NCBI RefSeq assembly: GCF_965214215.1
Contig: NZ_CBDCBD010000003.1
Span: 1,550,001 to 1,614,000 of the forward strand
Direction: 5' to 3'
Length of the DNA: 64,000 bases
Source: Poriferisodalis sp965214215
Lineage (GTDB): Bacteria; Actinomycetota; Acidimicrobiia; Acidimicrobiales; Poriferisodalaceae
In this document: positions 9,445-16,925 of the stretch, one piece after another
Position numbering within the stretch: the stretch's first letter is position 1
Layout of the letters: every line of letters begins with the position of its first letter
Program-made: the position numbers and the translations under genes
The notes under the pieces: model-generated
Told to the model about the DNA's origin: nothing
The model's input: the letters and a program-made list of their open reading frames with translations, nothing else
The model's database searches: none

Positions 9445-11124
9445 TTAGGCCGGTGCACCCTCGACGGCAGCATTTGCGCGAGGCACGCCCGTCATCGTGT
9501 CTGCGGCTCCGGTCACACCATTCGTCGGGTGAGTGGCCCTGCCAGACTCGGCCACTTCGACGTCGATCACCACCGAGCGTCCCGCGACCGCTTCGAGCAA
9601 CTCGCTGCGGGCGCCGGCGGTGAAGAGTTCGACCGAGGTGTCGACGTCGGGCGCCACGCGCGCAATCAACCGCAGTTCGCCATTGAGCTGCCCACCGGAC
9701 GGACCGGGCTTGTCTGCGACGCGTACCCGTGTGACAACTTGGCGGTTGGAGCGGTCCAGGCCGATGGCGACGCGCAGCATTGCTGCCATCCATCGCACCT
9801 TGTTCTTGTCAGCGGAGCTGAGCGAGGCGAAGTCGGTGTGCTTGGACTTGGGTGCGCTCTTGCGGTGGTAGCGAGCGACCTGGGCGATGATCTCGATCTC
9901 GCGTTCGGTGAATCCGGTGAGATGCTCGCTGTTGCGGATGATGTAGTAGCTGTGGCGGTGGTGGGCGCTGTGCGAGATGAAGATGCCCACGTTGTGCAGC
10001 AGCGAGGCCGCTTCGAAGAGCTCCCGGTCCTCGGGGCCGAGCCCATGCAGCGGGCCCAGCCCGTCGAACAACTCGAGCGCCAGGTCGGTGATGTGCTCGG
10101 CGTGGCGCAGGTCCTCGTGGTAGCTGTTCGCCACGTACATCACGCCCGAGCGCCGCAGATCCTTAAGCCGGTGAAACGGGTCGAGTTCCGGAGCCGTGGC
10201 GCGCCGGATCTGTTCGAACAAGATGCCCTCGCGCAATGCGAAGTCGGACACTTCCATGCGCTCGATGCCCAGCTGTTCGAAAATCTCTGACAGCAGCAGG
10301 GCGCCGCCCACGATGATGTCGGCCCGGCGTTCCTCAAGCCCTTCGATGGCGAGCCGGCGAACGGGCGTTGTCGCAGCGACCAGTTCCGCGGTCACCGATC
10401 GCAGCTCCTTGGCCGTGAACGACAAGCGTCCGGTGCGACTGTCTCGGTCGCCGCGCCGGATCGCGCACATGCGCGCCAAGGCAGTGATGGTCCCCGACGA
10501 GCCGACCGCGGTCTCGAACCCGAGCCTGCTGATCTCCGCGGGAAGGTGACCGAGGAATGACTCGATGTAGCTGCGGCACTCCCGTACCGAGCGCTTGCGC
10601 GTGCGGCCCTCGGGGAAGAACCGGTCGGTCAGCCGGATCGCGCCCAGCTTGAGGCTGCGCAGCAGCAACGGTTCGGTGCCGTCGCCGATGATGAACTCGG
10701 TGGATCCGCCGCCGATGTCGATGATCAGGTGTCGCTTGTCGAGCAGCGGAACGGCCCCCAAGACGCCGAGATGGATCAGCCTGGCTTCCTCGAAGCCCGA
10801 GACGACCTCGATGTCCACGCCGGCCTCCGAACGCGCCCTTTGGGTGAATGCATCGCGGTTGTCGGCCTCGCGCACCGCGCTGGTGGCCACCGCAGTGACG
10901 GAGTCCGCGCCGGCGTGGTCCGCGATGCGGCGCATCCGACCGAGGGTGGCTACGCCCCGGTCGACTGCCTCAGGTTCGAGACGCTTCATGTCCTCGGGTC
11001 CGGAGCCGAGCCGCACTGGCTCGCGCTCGCGGGTCACCACCTCGAAGTGGCCGTCAGCGTCGACCGATGCGACGACGAGGTGGAACGAGTTCGTCCCGAC
11101 GTCGATCGCCGCGATGATGCTCAC
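9445..11124 (-). CDS. ppx: Ppx/GppA-family exopolyphosphatase / pppGpp phosphohydrolase
   Basis: A 559-residue Ppx/GppA protein starting at GTG 11124. The N-terminus IIAAIDVGTNSFHLVVASVD and the second nucleotide-binding motif LIIDIGGGSTEFIIGDG define the ASKHA fold. The C-terminal part carries an HD-type helical domain with HAEHITDLALELFD, ASLLHNVGIFISHSAHHRHS and QVARYHRKS, as in longer Ppx proteins. It degrades inorganic polyphosphate or converts pppGpp to ppGpp; which one is not decidable here. No strong Shine-Dalgarno lies upstream of the GTG, and a MITE-like repeat begins 11 bases upstream of the start, so that element may supply or disturb its promoter. The Ala-rich tail is low in complexity. 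Confidence 0.9.
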   Translation of the reverse strand: MSIIAAIDVGTNSFHLVVASVDADGHFEVVTREREPVRLGSGPEDMKRLEPEAVDRGVATLGRMRRIADHAGADSVTAVATSAVREADNRDAFTQRARSEAGVDIEVVSGFEEARLIHLGVLGAVPLLDKRHLIIDIGGGSTEFIIGDGTEPLLLRSLKLGAIRLTDRFFPEGRTRKRSVRECRSYIESFLGHLPAEISRLGFETAVGSSGTITALARMCAIRRGDRDSRTGRLSFTAKELRSVTAELVAATTPVRRLAIEGLEERRADIIVGGALLLSEIFEQLGIERMEVSDFALREGILFEQIRRATAPELDPFHRLKDLRRSGVMYVANSYHEDLRHAEHITDLALELFDGLGPLHGLGPEDRELFEAASLLHNVGIFISHSAHHRHSYYIIRNSEHLTGFTEREIEIIAQVARYHRKSAPKSKHTDFASLSSADKNKVRWMAAMLRVAIGLDRSNRQVVTRVRVADKPGPSGGQLNGELRLIARVAPDVDTSVELFTAGARSELLEAVAGRSVVIDVEVAESGRATHPTNGVTGAADTMTGVPRANAAVEGAPA

Positions 11125-11135
11125 GTGCCGTAACG

Positions 11136-11240
11136 CTAGGGCGCTGGTAGGAAAAGGGCTCCGGCTAAAGCAGCAAGCCGCTGACCTGCGGATTTGCAAG
11201 TGGGAAATGCCGGAAATGCGACTTTCGGACCACGCTCCTT
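11136..11240 (+). mobile_element. MITE-like repeat, copy A (about 105 bp)
   Basis: This stretch aligns along its length with 22101-22207. The left end is CTAGGGCGCTGGTAGGAAAA and the core is GCTGACCTGCGG. The right end (CGACTTTCGGACCACGCTCC) is the inverted counterpart of the left. It is the most decayed copy: the terminal CTCCTAG of the other copies is CTCCTTG here. It has no coding capacity. It lies between the divergent ppx and thioesterase genes. Confidence 0.75.
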
Positions 11241-11412
11241 GGGGGAGGGCGATGTGTCGCTGAAGCCGGTCGCGACCTGTCGAGCTGTGGTGAGCCGTCC
11301 GCGGCGGCAGTCGCGTCTCGTCGACCCGGCGCAGGCCGGAATAATCGCCGTCATCTGATCGCCTGGTGCTGATGGACGACGGCGGCGTTTGTCGCGCTCT
11401 AGCGTTGCCCCG

Positions 11413-11823
11413 ATGGCGACCCATGCGACCCAGATTGTGCCGCGATTCGGCGAGCTGGACCCGTACAACCACGTCAACCACGCGGTCTATGTCGCCTATT
11501 TCGAAGCAGCCCGCTGCTTGGCGCTGGAATCGGCCGACCTGGCGCTGCCGGACCTCTCGGACCAGAACGTGCAGATCGTGGTAACCAACTTGGAGGTGCG
11601 GTTCCGGGAACCCGCCACGGCGAGGGACACTCTGCGGGTCGAGACCGAACTTGCGGAGCGCCGTCGTGCCAGCACGCGATGGCAGCAGCGGATCATCCGC
11701 GAGTCTGACGATGCGGTGCTCGTGGAGGGTTTCCTGAAGGCGGCGATCTGCGACAACGACGGCAAGCCCCGCCGCCCGCCGCCCGATCTGATGGACAAGC
11801 TCGGCGCGCTGACCCCCGGCTGA
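11413..11823 (+). CDS. Acyl-CoA thioesterase, 4-hydroxybenzoyl-CoA thioesterase (hotdog) family
   Basis: A 136-residue hotdog-fold protein. ATG 11413 begins MATHATQIVPRFGELDPYNHVNH. The D-x-x-N-H-V-N-x-x-x-Y-x-x-Y-F-E motif carries the catalytic Asp of the 4-HBT family. The remaining strands (VTNLEVRFREPATARDTL and TRWQQRIIRES) match a single-domain thioesterase. It would hydrolyse an acyl-CoA thioester in the cytoplasm. It is a stand-alone gene, convergent with the SDR gene at 11964. Confidence 0.88.
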   Translation: MATHATQIVPRFGELDPYNHVNHAVYVAYFEAARCLALESADLALPDLSDQNVQIVVTNLEVRFREPATARDTLRVETELAERRRASTRWQQRIIRESDDAVLVEGFLKAAICDNDGKPRRPPPDLMDKLGALTPG

Positions 11824-11847
11824 CGAGGCGCGCAGTTTTGTGCGCCC

Positions 11848-11926
11848 GCTGCGGAGGCGGCAGGTCCCTCTGCTCCCGCGATCCAGCAGGTCGCAACGTC
11901 GCAGAGTTTCCTGCCGCCTCCGCAGC
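11848..11926. terminator. 17-bp perfect inverted repeat between convergent genes (possible bidirectional terminator)
   Basis: GCTGCGGAGGCGGCAGG at 11848-11864 is exactly the reverse complement of 11910-11926, with 45 bases between the arms. It lies between the 3' ends of the thioesterase and SDR genes, where a shared terminator would be expected. The long loop is unusual for a simple intrinsic terminator, so a small mobile or regulatory repeat is also possible. Confidence 0.5.
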
Positions 11927-11963
11927 TATGGCATCCGTGTCGAGGGGTTCGAATCCCCAGGTT

Positions 11964-12749
11964 TCAGACCACCGGTGACAGACCGCCGTCGATGTTGATC
12001 GCGGTGCCGGTGACGTAGCTGGCGGCGTCGCTGGCGAGGAACAGGGCCAGGTTGGCGAATTCTTGGGCATCGCCCATGCGACCGGCGGGAATGCGATTGC
12101 CGATCGATGCGGTGAATTCGTCGAATGTGGTGCCGGCCCCCTCCCGCTCCCAGCGCGTGCGCCACTGATGAGTGACCAGCAGCCCGGTGATGAGCGCGTT
12201 TACCAGGACTCCGTCGGCCGCGAACTCTGACGCGAGGGCCTTGGTCATCGCCATGCCTGCGGCGCGACTCGCCGAAGTGGGGCATGTCTGCGCTGCGGCG
12301 GCCTTCGCCCCGACGTTCAGCGAGTTGATGATGCGGCCCCAGCGCTGGTCGCGCATATGCGGCAGGCACAGCCGACACAGACGGATCGCGGAGAAGAGCT
12401 TCAGATCGAGATCGTCCTGCCAGTCGTCGTCGCTGATCTCGAGGAACGGCCGGGCGTTGGAGGTTCCGGAGTTGTTGACGAGGATGTCGATCGGCCCGCA
12501 CGCGGCGACCGCCTCGGAGTGAGCGCGAGCAAGCTCGTCGGCGTCTCTCACGTCGGCAGAGATGGCTGCGTGGGCGCCGTCGGGGTTTGCCGCCTGCAGG
12601 GCGGACAGGGTCTCGTCTAGCGCTGATCGGTCGCGGGCAACCACTGCCACGCAGCCACCTGCAGCGGCAAAGGTCTCGGCCATGGCGCGGCCCAGACCTC
12701 GGCTACCGCCCGTGATGAGTGCTGTGCGGCCATCGAGTCTCAACTCCAT
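11964..12749 (-). CDS. SDR-family oxidoreductase with altered catalytic motif
   Basis: A 261-residue short-chain dehydrogenase/reductase starting at ATG 12749. The Rossmann motif TGGSRGLGRAMA, the NNSGTS motif and the C-terminal FLASDAASYVTGTAINIDGG are standard for the family. The active site is odd. Where the family has Tyr-x-x-x-Lys, this protein reads Thr-Ser-Ala-Ser-Arg (CPTSASRAAG), so both the catalytic Tyr and Lys are replaced. It may be catalytically weak, have moved to another chemistry, or act as a binding protein. It stands alone downstream of a small intergenic stretch. Confidence 0.9.
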   Translation of the reverse strand: MELRLDGRTALITGGSRGLGRAMAETFAAAGGCVAVVARDRSALDETLSALQAANPDGAHAAISADVRDADELARAHSEAVAACGPIDILVNNSGTSNARPFLEISDDDWQDDLDLKLFSAIRLCRLCLPHMRDQRWGRIINSLNVGAKAAAAQTCPTSASRAAGMAMTKALASEFAADGVLVNALITGLLVTHQWRTRWEREGAGTTFDEFTASIGNRIPAGRMGDAQEFANLALFLASDAASYVTGTAINIDGGLSPVV

Positions 12750-12972
12750 GGCCGCACCCTATGAGGCTGACCCGCGCGGCGTAGCCGCAGCGCGCCGGAG
12801 CGGGCCACACCAAGGACGGGGCGCCGAGCCCAGCAAGGCCGATGCCAGCACGCTCAAGCACAGCAACAGCTTTCCGGCCCTTCGCCTCGAAGTCGAGAGT
12901 TCAGCCTCGGCGGAGACCGTAGGGGGTTTCCCCGAATCCGCTGAGGACGCCGCTTGGTCTGTGGGGAGGGGC

Positions 12973-13314
12973 TCAGCCGGGAGAATTGGACGCGTCGGCG
13001 GCCGGCGCACAGGTCGCCAAAGACTTGTGCAGCGCAGCCAGCCGCTGCCACTCGTGTTCGGGAATGTCCCGGTTCTTGTCGTACGTGCTGTAGACCTCGG
13101 CGTAGTTCGGAGCGCCCCCGGCCGCGAGCACCCGGTCGATCTCAGCAGCGGGAACGGCGACTCGCCCGTCAGGATCGGGACCACCCACGATCTCGCCCCA
13201 CTCGATCATGCAGTAGATGTCGAACAATTCGACCCCGAGTCGATCCGCAGCTTGCCGAGCACGGATCGGGCGATCGTCGCTTGTCAGATGACGCATGGTG
13301 GGCGGCCTAGCCAT
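12973..13314 (-). CDS. Small hypothetical protein with helix-turn-helix-like N-terminus
   Basis: A 113-residue protein. ATG 13314 overlaps the stop of the upstream small gene (ATGGCTAG), and a GGGGA lies just upstream. Residues about 16-60 (IRARQAADRLGVELFDIYCM, then GRVAVPAAEIDRVLA) have the layout of an excisionase/MerR-like winged helix: helix, turn, short wing, helix. The rest is not recognised. The overlap implies one operon with the 71-residue protein encoded upstream. A DNA-binding regulator or antitoxin is possible, but nothing in the sequence proves it. Confidence 0.55.
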   Translation of the reverse strand: MARPPTMRHLTSDDRPIRARQAADRLGVELFDIYCMIEWGEIVGGPDPDGRVAVPAAEIDRVLAAGGAPNYAEVYSTYDKNRDIPEHEWQRLAALHKSLATCAPAADASNSPG

Positions 13315-13522
13315 CCTGGTCCCCGTTCATCTCCAAAATGTCCGCGAGTTCCTCCCAGAGCTTACGTGTGACCACCGTGATCGCCCGGTCGACGAGAACC
13401 TGCTCACTCTCGCTCTGAACTGCGTCAGCAGCAATGTCCAACGCCTCGAGCACCCACTTCGCCTCGTAGCGCGTGAGCCAGATGCCCTCGGGAAGGAGTG
13501 CGAGAGTGCCCGGCGGAATCAC
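13307..13522 (-). CDS. Small hypothetical protein, first gene of a two-gene module
   Basis: About 71 residues if GTG 13522 is the start; TTG 13543 gives 78. No clear Shine-Dalgarno precedes either start, so the start is uncertain. The sequence is mostly helical and acidic (YEAKWVLEALDIAADAVQSE, then LWEELADILEMNGDQDG). I do not recognise the family. The upstream DNA (about 13524-13575) is strikingly AT-rich for this genome and probably contains the promoter. Its 3' end overlaps the next gene, suggesting translational coupling. Confidence 0.45.
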   Translation of the reverse strand: MIPPGTLALLPEGIWLTRYEAKWVLEALDIAADAVQSESEQVLVDRAITVVTRKLWEELADILEMNGDQDG

Positions 13523-13583
13523 GAAACACAAATATATCAACAAATACTAAAAAGGAATAAAAAATATGTAAATGTCGACAGCA

Positions 13584-13690
13584 CTAGGAGGCTGTTGAGC
13601 AATTCCCGAATCACCCTTTCGGGTCGAGCAAAACCGCAGGTCAGAGACTTGCCGTCGGTGCCGAAACCGAATAAATCAGCAGTCTCCTAG
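13584..13690 (-). mobile_element. MITE-like repeat, copy C (107 bp, reverse orientation)
   Basis: The element starts CTAGGAG and ends CTCCTAG. The left end CTAGGAGGCTGTTG and the reverse complement of the right end, CTAGGAGACTGCTG, differ at only two positions. Reversed, it shares the core CTGACCTGCGGTT with the copies at 11136 and 22101, and it has exactly the length of the latter. The terminal C-TA-G would fit a TA target duplication. It has no coding capacity. Confidence 0.7.
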
Positions 13691-13703
13691 ACGCATTCAC
13701 GCC

Positions 13704-13795
13704 CGACGAGCTTCCCGAATGCGTACTGAGCGGCGACAGCCCGTAGTGCCGCGACGAAGAGCTGATCTCGATCGTGCCCTGTTGAGCCGCGCCCG
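13704..13795 (+). pseudogene. Fragment of an acyl-CoA carboxylase carboxyltransferase gene
   Basis: This stretch aligns with 15934-16025 inside the intact carboxyltransferase gene about 2.2 kb downstream. The blocks GAGCGGCGACAGCCCG and GAGCTGATCTCGATCGTGCC are identical, and by my count about 12 of 77 aligned bases differ. The copy has an in-frame stop (CCGTAGTGC) and a one-base insertion near 13781, so it cannot encode the protein. Nothing outside the ~90 bases aligns. It is a relic of a duplicated or rearranged paralogue. Confidence 0.75.
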
Positions 13796-13973
13796 GTGCT
13801 GCCTCGCGCCGATGTCATGTGCCAGCCCGTGTCGATGAGCGAAAACGTGCCGTGGCCAGTCGGCTCGATCGCTAGCCGGAAGATCCGGCTGGTGCACAGG
13901 CCACGACGGTGTCGTGCGCTGAATCTGGGCGCTGGCCCGGCGCAGATTGCGGGGGTTGCGCGACGATGTGCGG

Positions 13974-15005
13974 ATGCGTACGGGATTGGTGACGGGCAGG
14001 GAACAATTCGAGCTGCGGGAGGTTGACGAGCCGACGCCAGGGCCGGGCGAGGCGCTCGTGGAGATCTCGCTCTGCGGGATCTGCGGCAGCGACGTGCACG
14101 CCTATGCGGAGGGTTGGCCCTACGCGCCTGGCATCTGCGGGCACGAATGGGTCGGCAACATCGTCGCCACCGATGCCGACGTTCGGGTAGTGGACGTCGG
14201 CGACCGCGTCACGGGCGGGCTGGCGCCGGGCTGCGGTCGGTGCCCCGAGTGTCGGGCTGATCACCCTGCCTACTGCGCGACGGCGCGCTCGTACTACATC
14301 GGCGAGAAAGCGCCGGTTTCGGGCGGCTTCGCACCGTTCATGGCAGCAAGCGCAGATCGGCTGGTACGTGTGCCCGACGAGCTCACCGATGACGATGCTG
14401 CGGTGATCGAGCCTGCCTCGGTAGCGCTGCACGCGGTGCGTCGCAGCCGCTTGCGGGCCGGCGACGTGGCGTGCGTGGTGGGCTGCGGTCCGATCGGACT
14501 GCTGGTAGCGCAGTGTGCTCGCCTCGCAGGCGCAGGGACGGTGATCGCGATCGAGCCAGACGCCCAGCGGCGTGACCTCGCGCTCAGCCTCGGTGCCGAT
14601 ATCGCAGTCGAGCCCGGTGCGCCGATGCGAGAGGCAGTGAACGAGACCACGGCCGGCTTGCGTGCCGATATCGCCTTCGACTGTGCCGGCATCCCGCAGA
14701 CCATCCAGCAATCGGTGGACATGGTGCGCTACGGCGGCTCGGTCTGCATCGTCGGCGTCACGGGCAGCGATGCCACGATCCGGCCGAACCGCTGGCTGTT
14801 CAAGGAGGTCTCGGTGGACACCTCGCTGGCCTTCACCATCGACGAGATGCGTGCCGCGGCCGGCTTCATCGCTGACGGCCGGATCAGTGTGACGCCGCTC
14901 GTGAACGGCACGCTCACCCTCGACGAACTGCCTCAGGCGATCGACGATCTCGCCGCTCGGCGCAATACGTCCATCAAGCTTCTGGTGGATCCCACCGCCG
15001 GCTGA
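13974..15005 (+). CDS. Zinc-dependent alcohol dehydrogenase (MDR family, sorbitol/threonine dehydrogenase-like)
   Basis: A 343-residue medium-chain dehydrogenase. ATG 13974 (MRTGLVTGREQFELREVDE) is preferred; GTG 13968 is close by. Catalytic-zinc ligands lie in CGICGSDVHAYAEG and GHEWVGN. The structural zinc site is the four-Cys lobe GCGRCPECRADHPAYC. The nucleotide-binding fold begins CVVGCGPIGLLVAQCARLAG and continues to IAIEPD. It oxidises an alcohol or polyol with NAD(P). It precedes the carboxyltransferase gene by about 165 bases on the same strand. The substrate is not identifiable. Confidence 0.92.
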   Translation: MRTGLVTGREQFELREVDEPTPGPGEALVEISLCGICGSDVHAYAEGWPYAPGICGHEWVGNIVATDADVRVVDVGDRVTGGLAPGCGRCPECRADHPAYCATARSYYIGEKAPVSGGFAPFMAASADRLVRVPDELTDDDAAVIEPASVALHAVRRSRLRAGDVACVVGCGPIGLLVAQCARLAGAGTVIAIEPDAQRRDLALSLGADIAVEPGAPMREAVNETTAGLRADIAFDCAGIPQTIQQSVDMVRYGGSVCIVGVTGSDATIRPNRWLFKEVSVDTSLAFTIDEMRAAAGFIADGRISVTPLVNGTLTLDELPQAIDDLAARRNTSIKLLVDPTAG

Positions 15006-15169
15006 ACGAGGGGCGCGGCGGGTCGCGCACAGCCATGCGCAGCACTCCCAGGCGTGCTGCCCGGCGCCCTGCGGCAGTGTTGGAACTGGGCACGTACGCT
15101 CTTCGGCGGTCGGCGTTATGAAGGCGAACGACCGCCACCGGGCCGAATCGGGTGGCGGCGGGGGTTGAG

Positions 15170-16720
15170 ATGAGCTGGGAGCCGGAGATTGCCGAGCTGA
15201 GGCGTCGCGAGGCGTTCGCCGAGGCGCTGGGTGGGCCCGACAAGGTCGAGCGGCAGCACTTCTTCGGCAAGATGACCGTGCGCGAGCGCGTCGACGCGGT
15301 GGCCGACAAGGGTTCGTTCCACGAGATCGGCAAGACTGCCGGCGTCGCCGAGTACGACGACCACGGCAACCTCGTCAATCTGACGCCGTCGAATTTCATC
15401 TTCGGCCTTGCGCGCATCGACGACCGTCCGGTGATCCTGTCGGGTGACGACTTCACCGTGCGTGGCGGCTCGTCGGACGCCACGATTCCCGAGAAGCGCA
15501 ACGCTGCAGAGTCGATGGCCTACGAGATGCGCCTGCCGCACATCCGGCTGGTGGACGGCATGGGCGGCGGCGGCTCGGTCAAGTCGATCGAGATGGCCGG
15601 CCGCACCTACATCCCCGAGCTGCGCGGCTGGGACGTCATTGTGAACCACCTCTCGGTGGCGCCGTCGGTGTCGCTGGCGCTGGGCTCGGTGGCTGGCATC
15701 GGCGCCGCTCGGGTGGCCACGGCGCACTACTCGGTGATCGTGCGTGACACCGCGCAGATGATGATCGCTGGCCCCGCGCTCGTCGAGCAGGCATCGCTGG
15801 GCGATCACGGCAAGGAAGAACTGGGCCACGCCGACATTCACACGGCCAACGGCGCCATCGACGACGTGGTCGACAGCGAAGCCGAGGCTTTCGAATGCGC
15901 ACGGCAGTTCCTGTCGTACCTGCCTTCGAACATCGACGAGCTGCCCGAGCGGGTGTTGAGCGGCGACAGCCCGCAACGTCGCGACGACGAGCTGATCTCG
16001 ATCGTGCCCCGTGAGCCGCGCCGGGTCTACAAGATGCGCTCGATCATCGAGTCGGTCTGCGACCAGGGCAGCTTCTTCGAGATCGGGCGCCGCTGGGGGC
16101 GCTCGCTCATCACTGGCCTGGCACGTCTCGACGGGTGGCCGGTGGCGATCTTCGGCGAGGATCCCTACGTGTACGGAGGCGGCTGGACTGCGGATAGCTG
16201 CCGCAAGCTGATCCGCCTGCTCGACACGGCTTCCACGTTCCACTTGCCTGTGGTGCACCTCGCCGACTGCCCGGGCTTCTTGATCGGCAAGGAGTCAGAG
16301 GAAAGCGGGACGATTCGGTTCGGATCCGCTGCTCTCGCCGCGCTGGGGCAGCTCACAGCGCCGTTCGCCTGCGTCGTCATACGCAAGGCCTTCGGGGTCG
16401 CGGGTGCCGCCAACAACAAGCCGGGCGCCCGTAGCTACCGGGTTGCCTGGCCGTCGGGCGACTGGGGCTCGCTGCCCATTGAGGGCGGCCTCGAGGTGGC
16501 CTACAAGCAGGATCTCGCCGACAGCGATACGCCTGACGAGTTGCTGTCTGAGATCCGGGATCGGCTCAACAGTGTCCGCTCGCCGCACCGCTCGGCGGAG
16601 TTCTTCGAGATCGAGGAAATCATCGACCCCCGCGACACCCGTCCGGTGCTGTGCGAATGGGTCGACCTCGCCCGCCGCTCGCTGAAGCCAGGGCCGAGTA
16701 CGTTCGGCTACCGGCCGTAG
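15170..16720 (+). CDS. Acyl-CoA carboxylase carboxyltransferase (beta) subunit
   Basis: A 516-residue carboxyltransferase of the propionyl/methylcrotonyl/acetyl-CoA carboxylase beta class, which moves CO2 from carboxybiotin to an acyl-CoA. ATG 15170 follows a G-rich ribosome-binding tract; GTG 15152 is also in frame. It has the two crotonase-like halves: the N-terminal half has ERVDAVADKGSFHEIGK and MGGGGSVKSIEMAGRTY. The C-terminal half begins MRSIIESVCDQGSFFEIGRR, then GEDPYVYGGGWTAD and ADCPGFLIGKESEESGTIR. No biotin carboxylase gene lies next to it. The stop codon falls inside the first unit of a 34-bp tandem repeat. Confidence 0.92.
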   Translation: MSWEPEIAELRRREAFAEALGGPDKVERQHFFGKMTVRERVDAVADKGSFHEIGKTAGVAEYDDHGNLVNLTPSNFIFGLARIDDRPVILSGDDFTVRGGSSDATIPEKRNAAESMAYEMRLPHIRLVDGMGGGGSVKSIEMAGRTYIPELRGWDVIVNHLSVAPSVSLALGSVAGIGAARVATAHYSVIVRDTAQMMIAGPALVEQASLGDHGKEELGHADIHTANGAIDDVVDSEAEAFECARQFLSYLPSNIDELPERVLSGDSPQRRDDELISIVPREPRRVYKMRSIIESVCDQGSFFEIGRRWGRSLITGLARLDGWPVAIFGEDPYVYGGGWTADSCRKLIRLLDTASTFHLPVVHLADCPGFLIGKESEESGTIRFGSAALAALGQLTAPFACVVIRKAFGVAGAANNKPGARSYRVAWPSGDWGSLPIEGGLEVAYKQDLADSDTPDELLSEIRDRLNSVRSPHRSAEFFEIEEIIDPRDTRPVLCEWVDLARRSLKPGPSTFGYRP

Positions 16721-16845
16721 CCGAACCATTGGGCACGGCGGCTGCCGGCCATAGCCGAACCATTGGGCACGGCGGCTGCCGGCCATAGCCGAACCATTGG
16801 GCACGGCGGCTACCGGCCGTAGCCGAACCGTTGGACGCTGCGGCT
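16710..16845. repeat. Four tandem 34-bp repeats overlapping the end of the carboxylase gene
   Basis: Units begin at 16710, 16744, 16778 and 16812. Units 2 and 3 are identical; units 1 and 4 carry a few changes. Each spans GCCGAACCATTGGGCACGGC and a small dyad of the form GGCTAC-CGGCC-GTAGCC, so the RNA would form a run of short hairpins. In units 2 and 3 the stem is GGCTG/CATAGCC with a G-U pair. The array includes the last codons and TAG of the carboxyltransferase gene and ends 80 bases before the next gene. Confidence 0.9.
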
Positions 16846-16925
16846 GCTGGCCCTGAGCCTTCCCACCTGTCGCGTGGCAGACTCAGCGGCGAGCTGAGCT
16901 GTATCTCGAGCAGGGGAGCGCGACG

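Noticed and set aside
11944..11958. GGGGTTCGAATCCCC resembles a tRNA T-arm
   Set aside because: No acceptor, D or anticodon arms can be built around it on either strand. It is probably a chance palindrome or at most a tRNA 3' relic.
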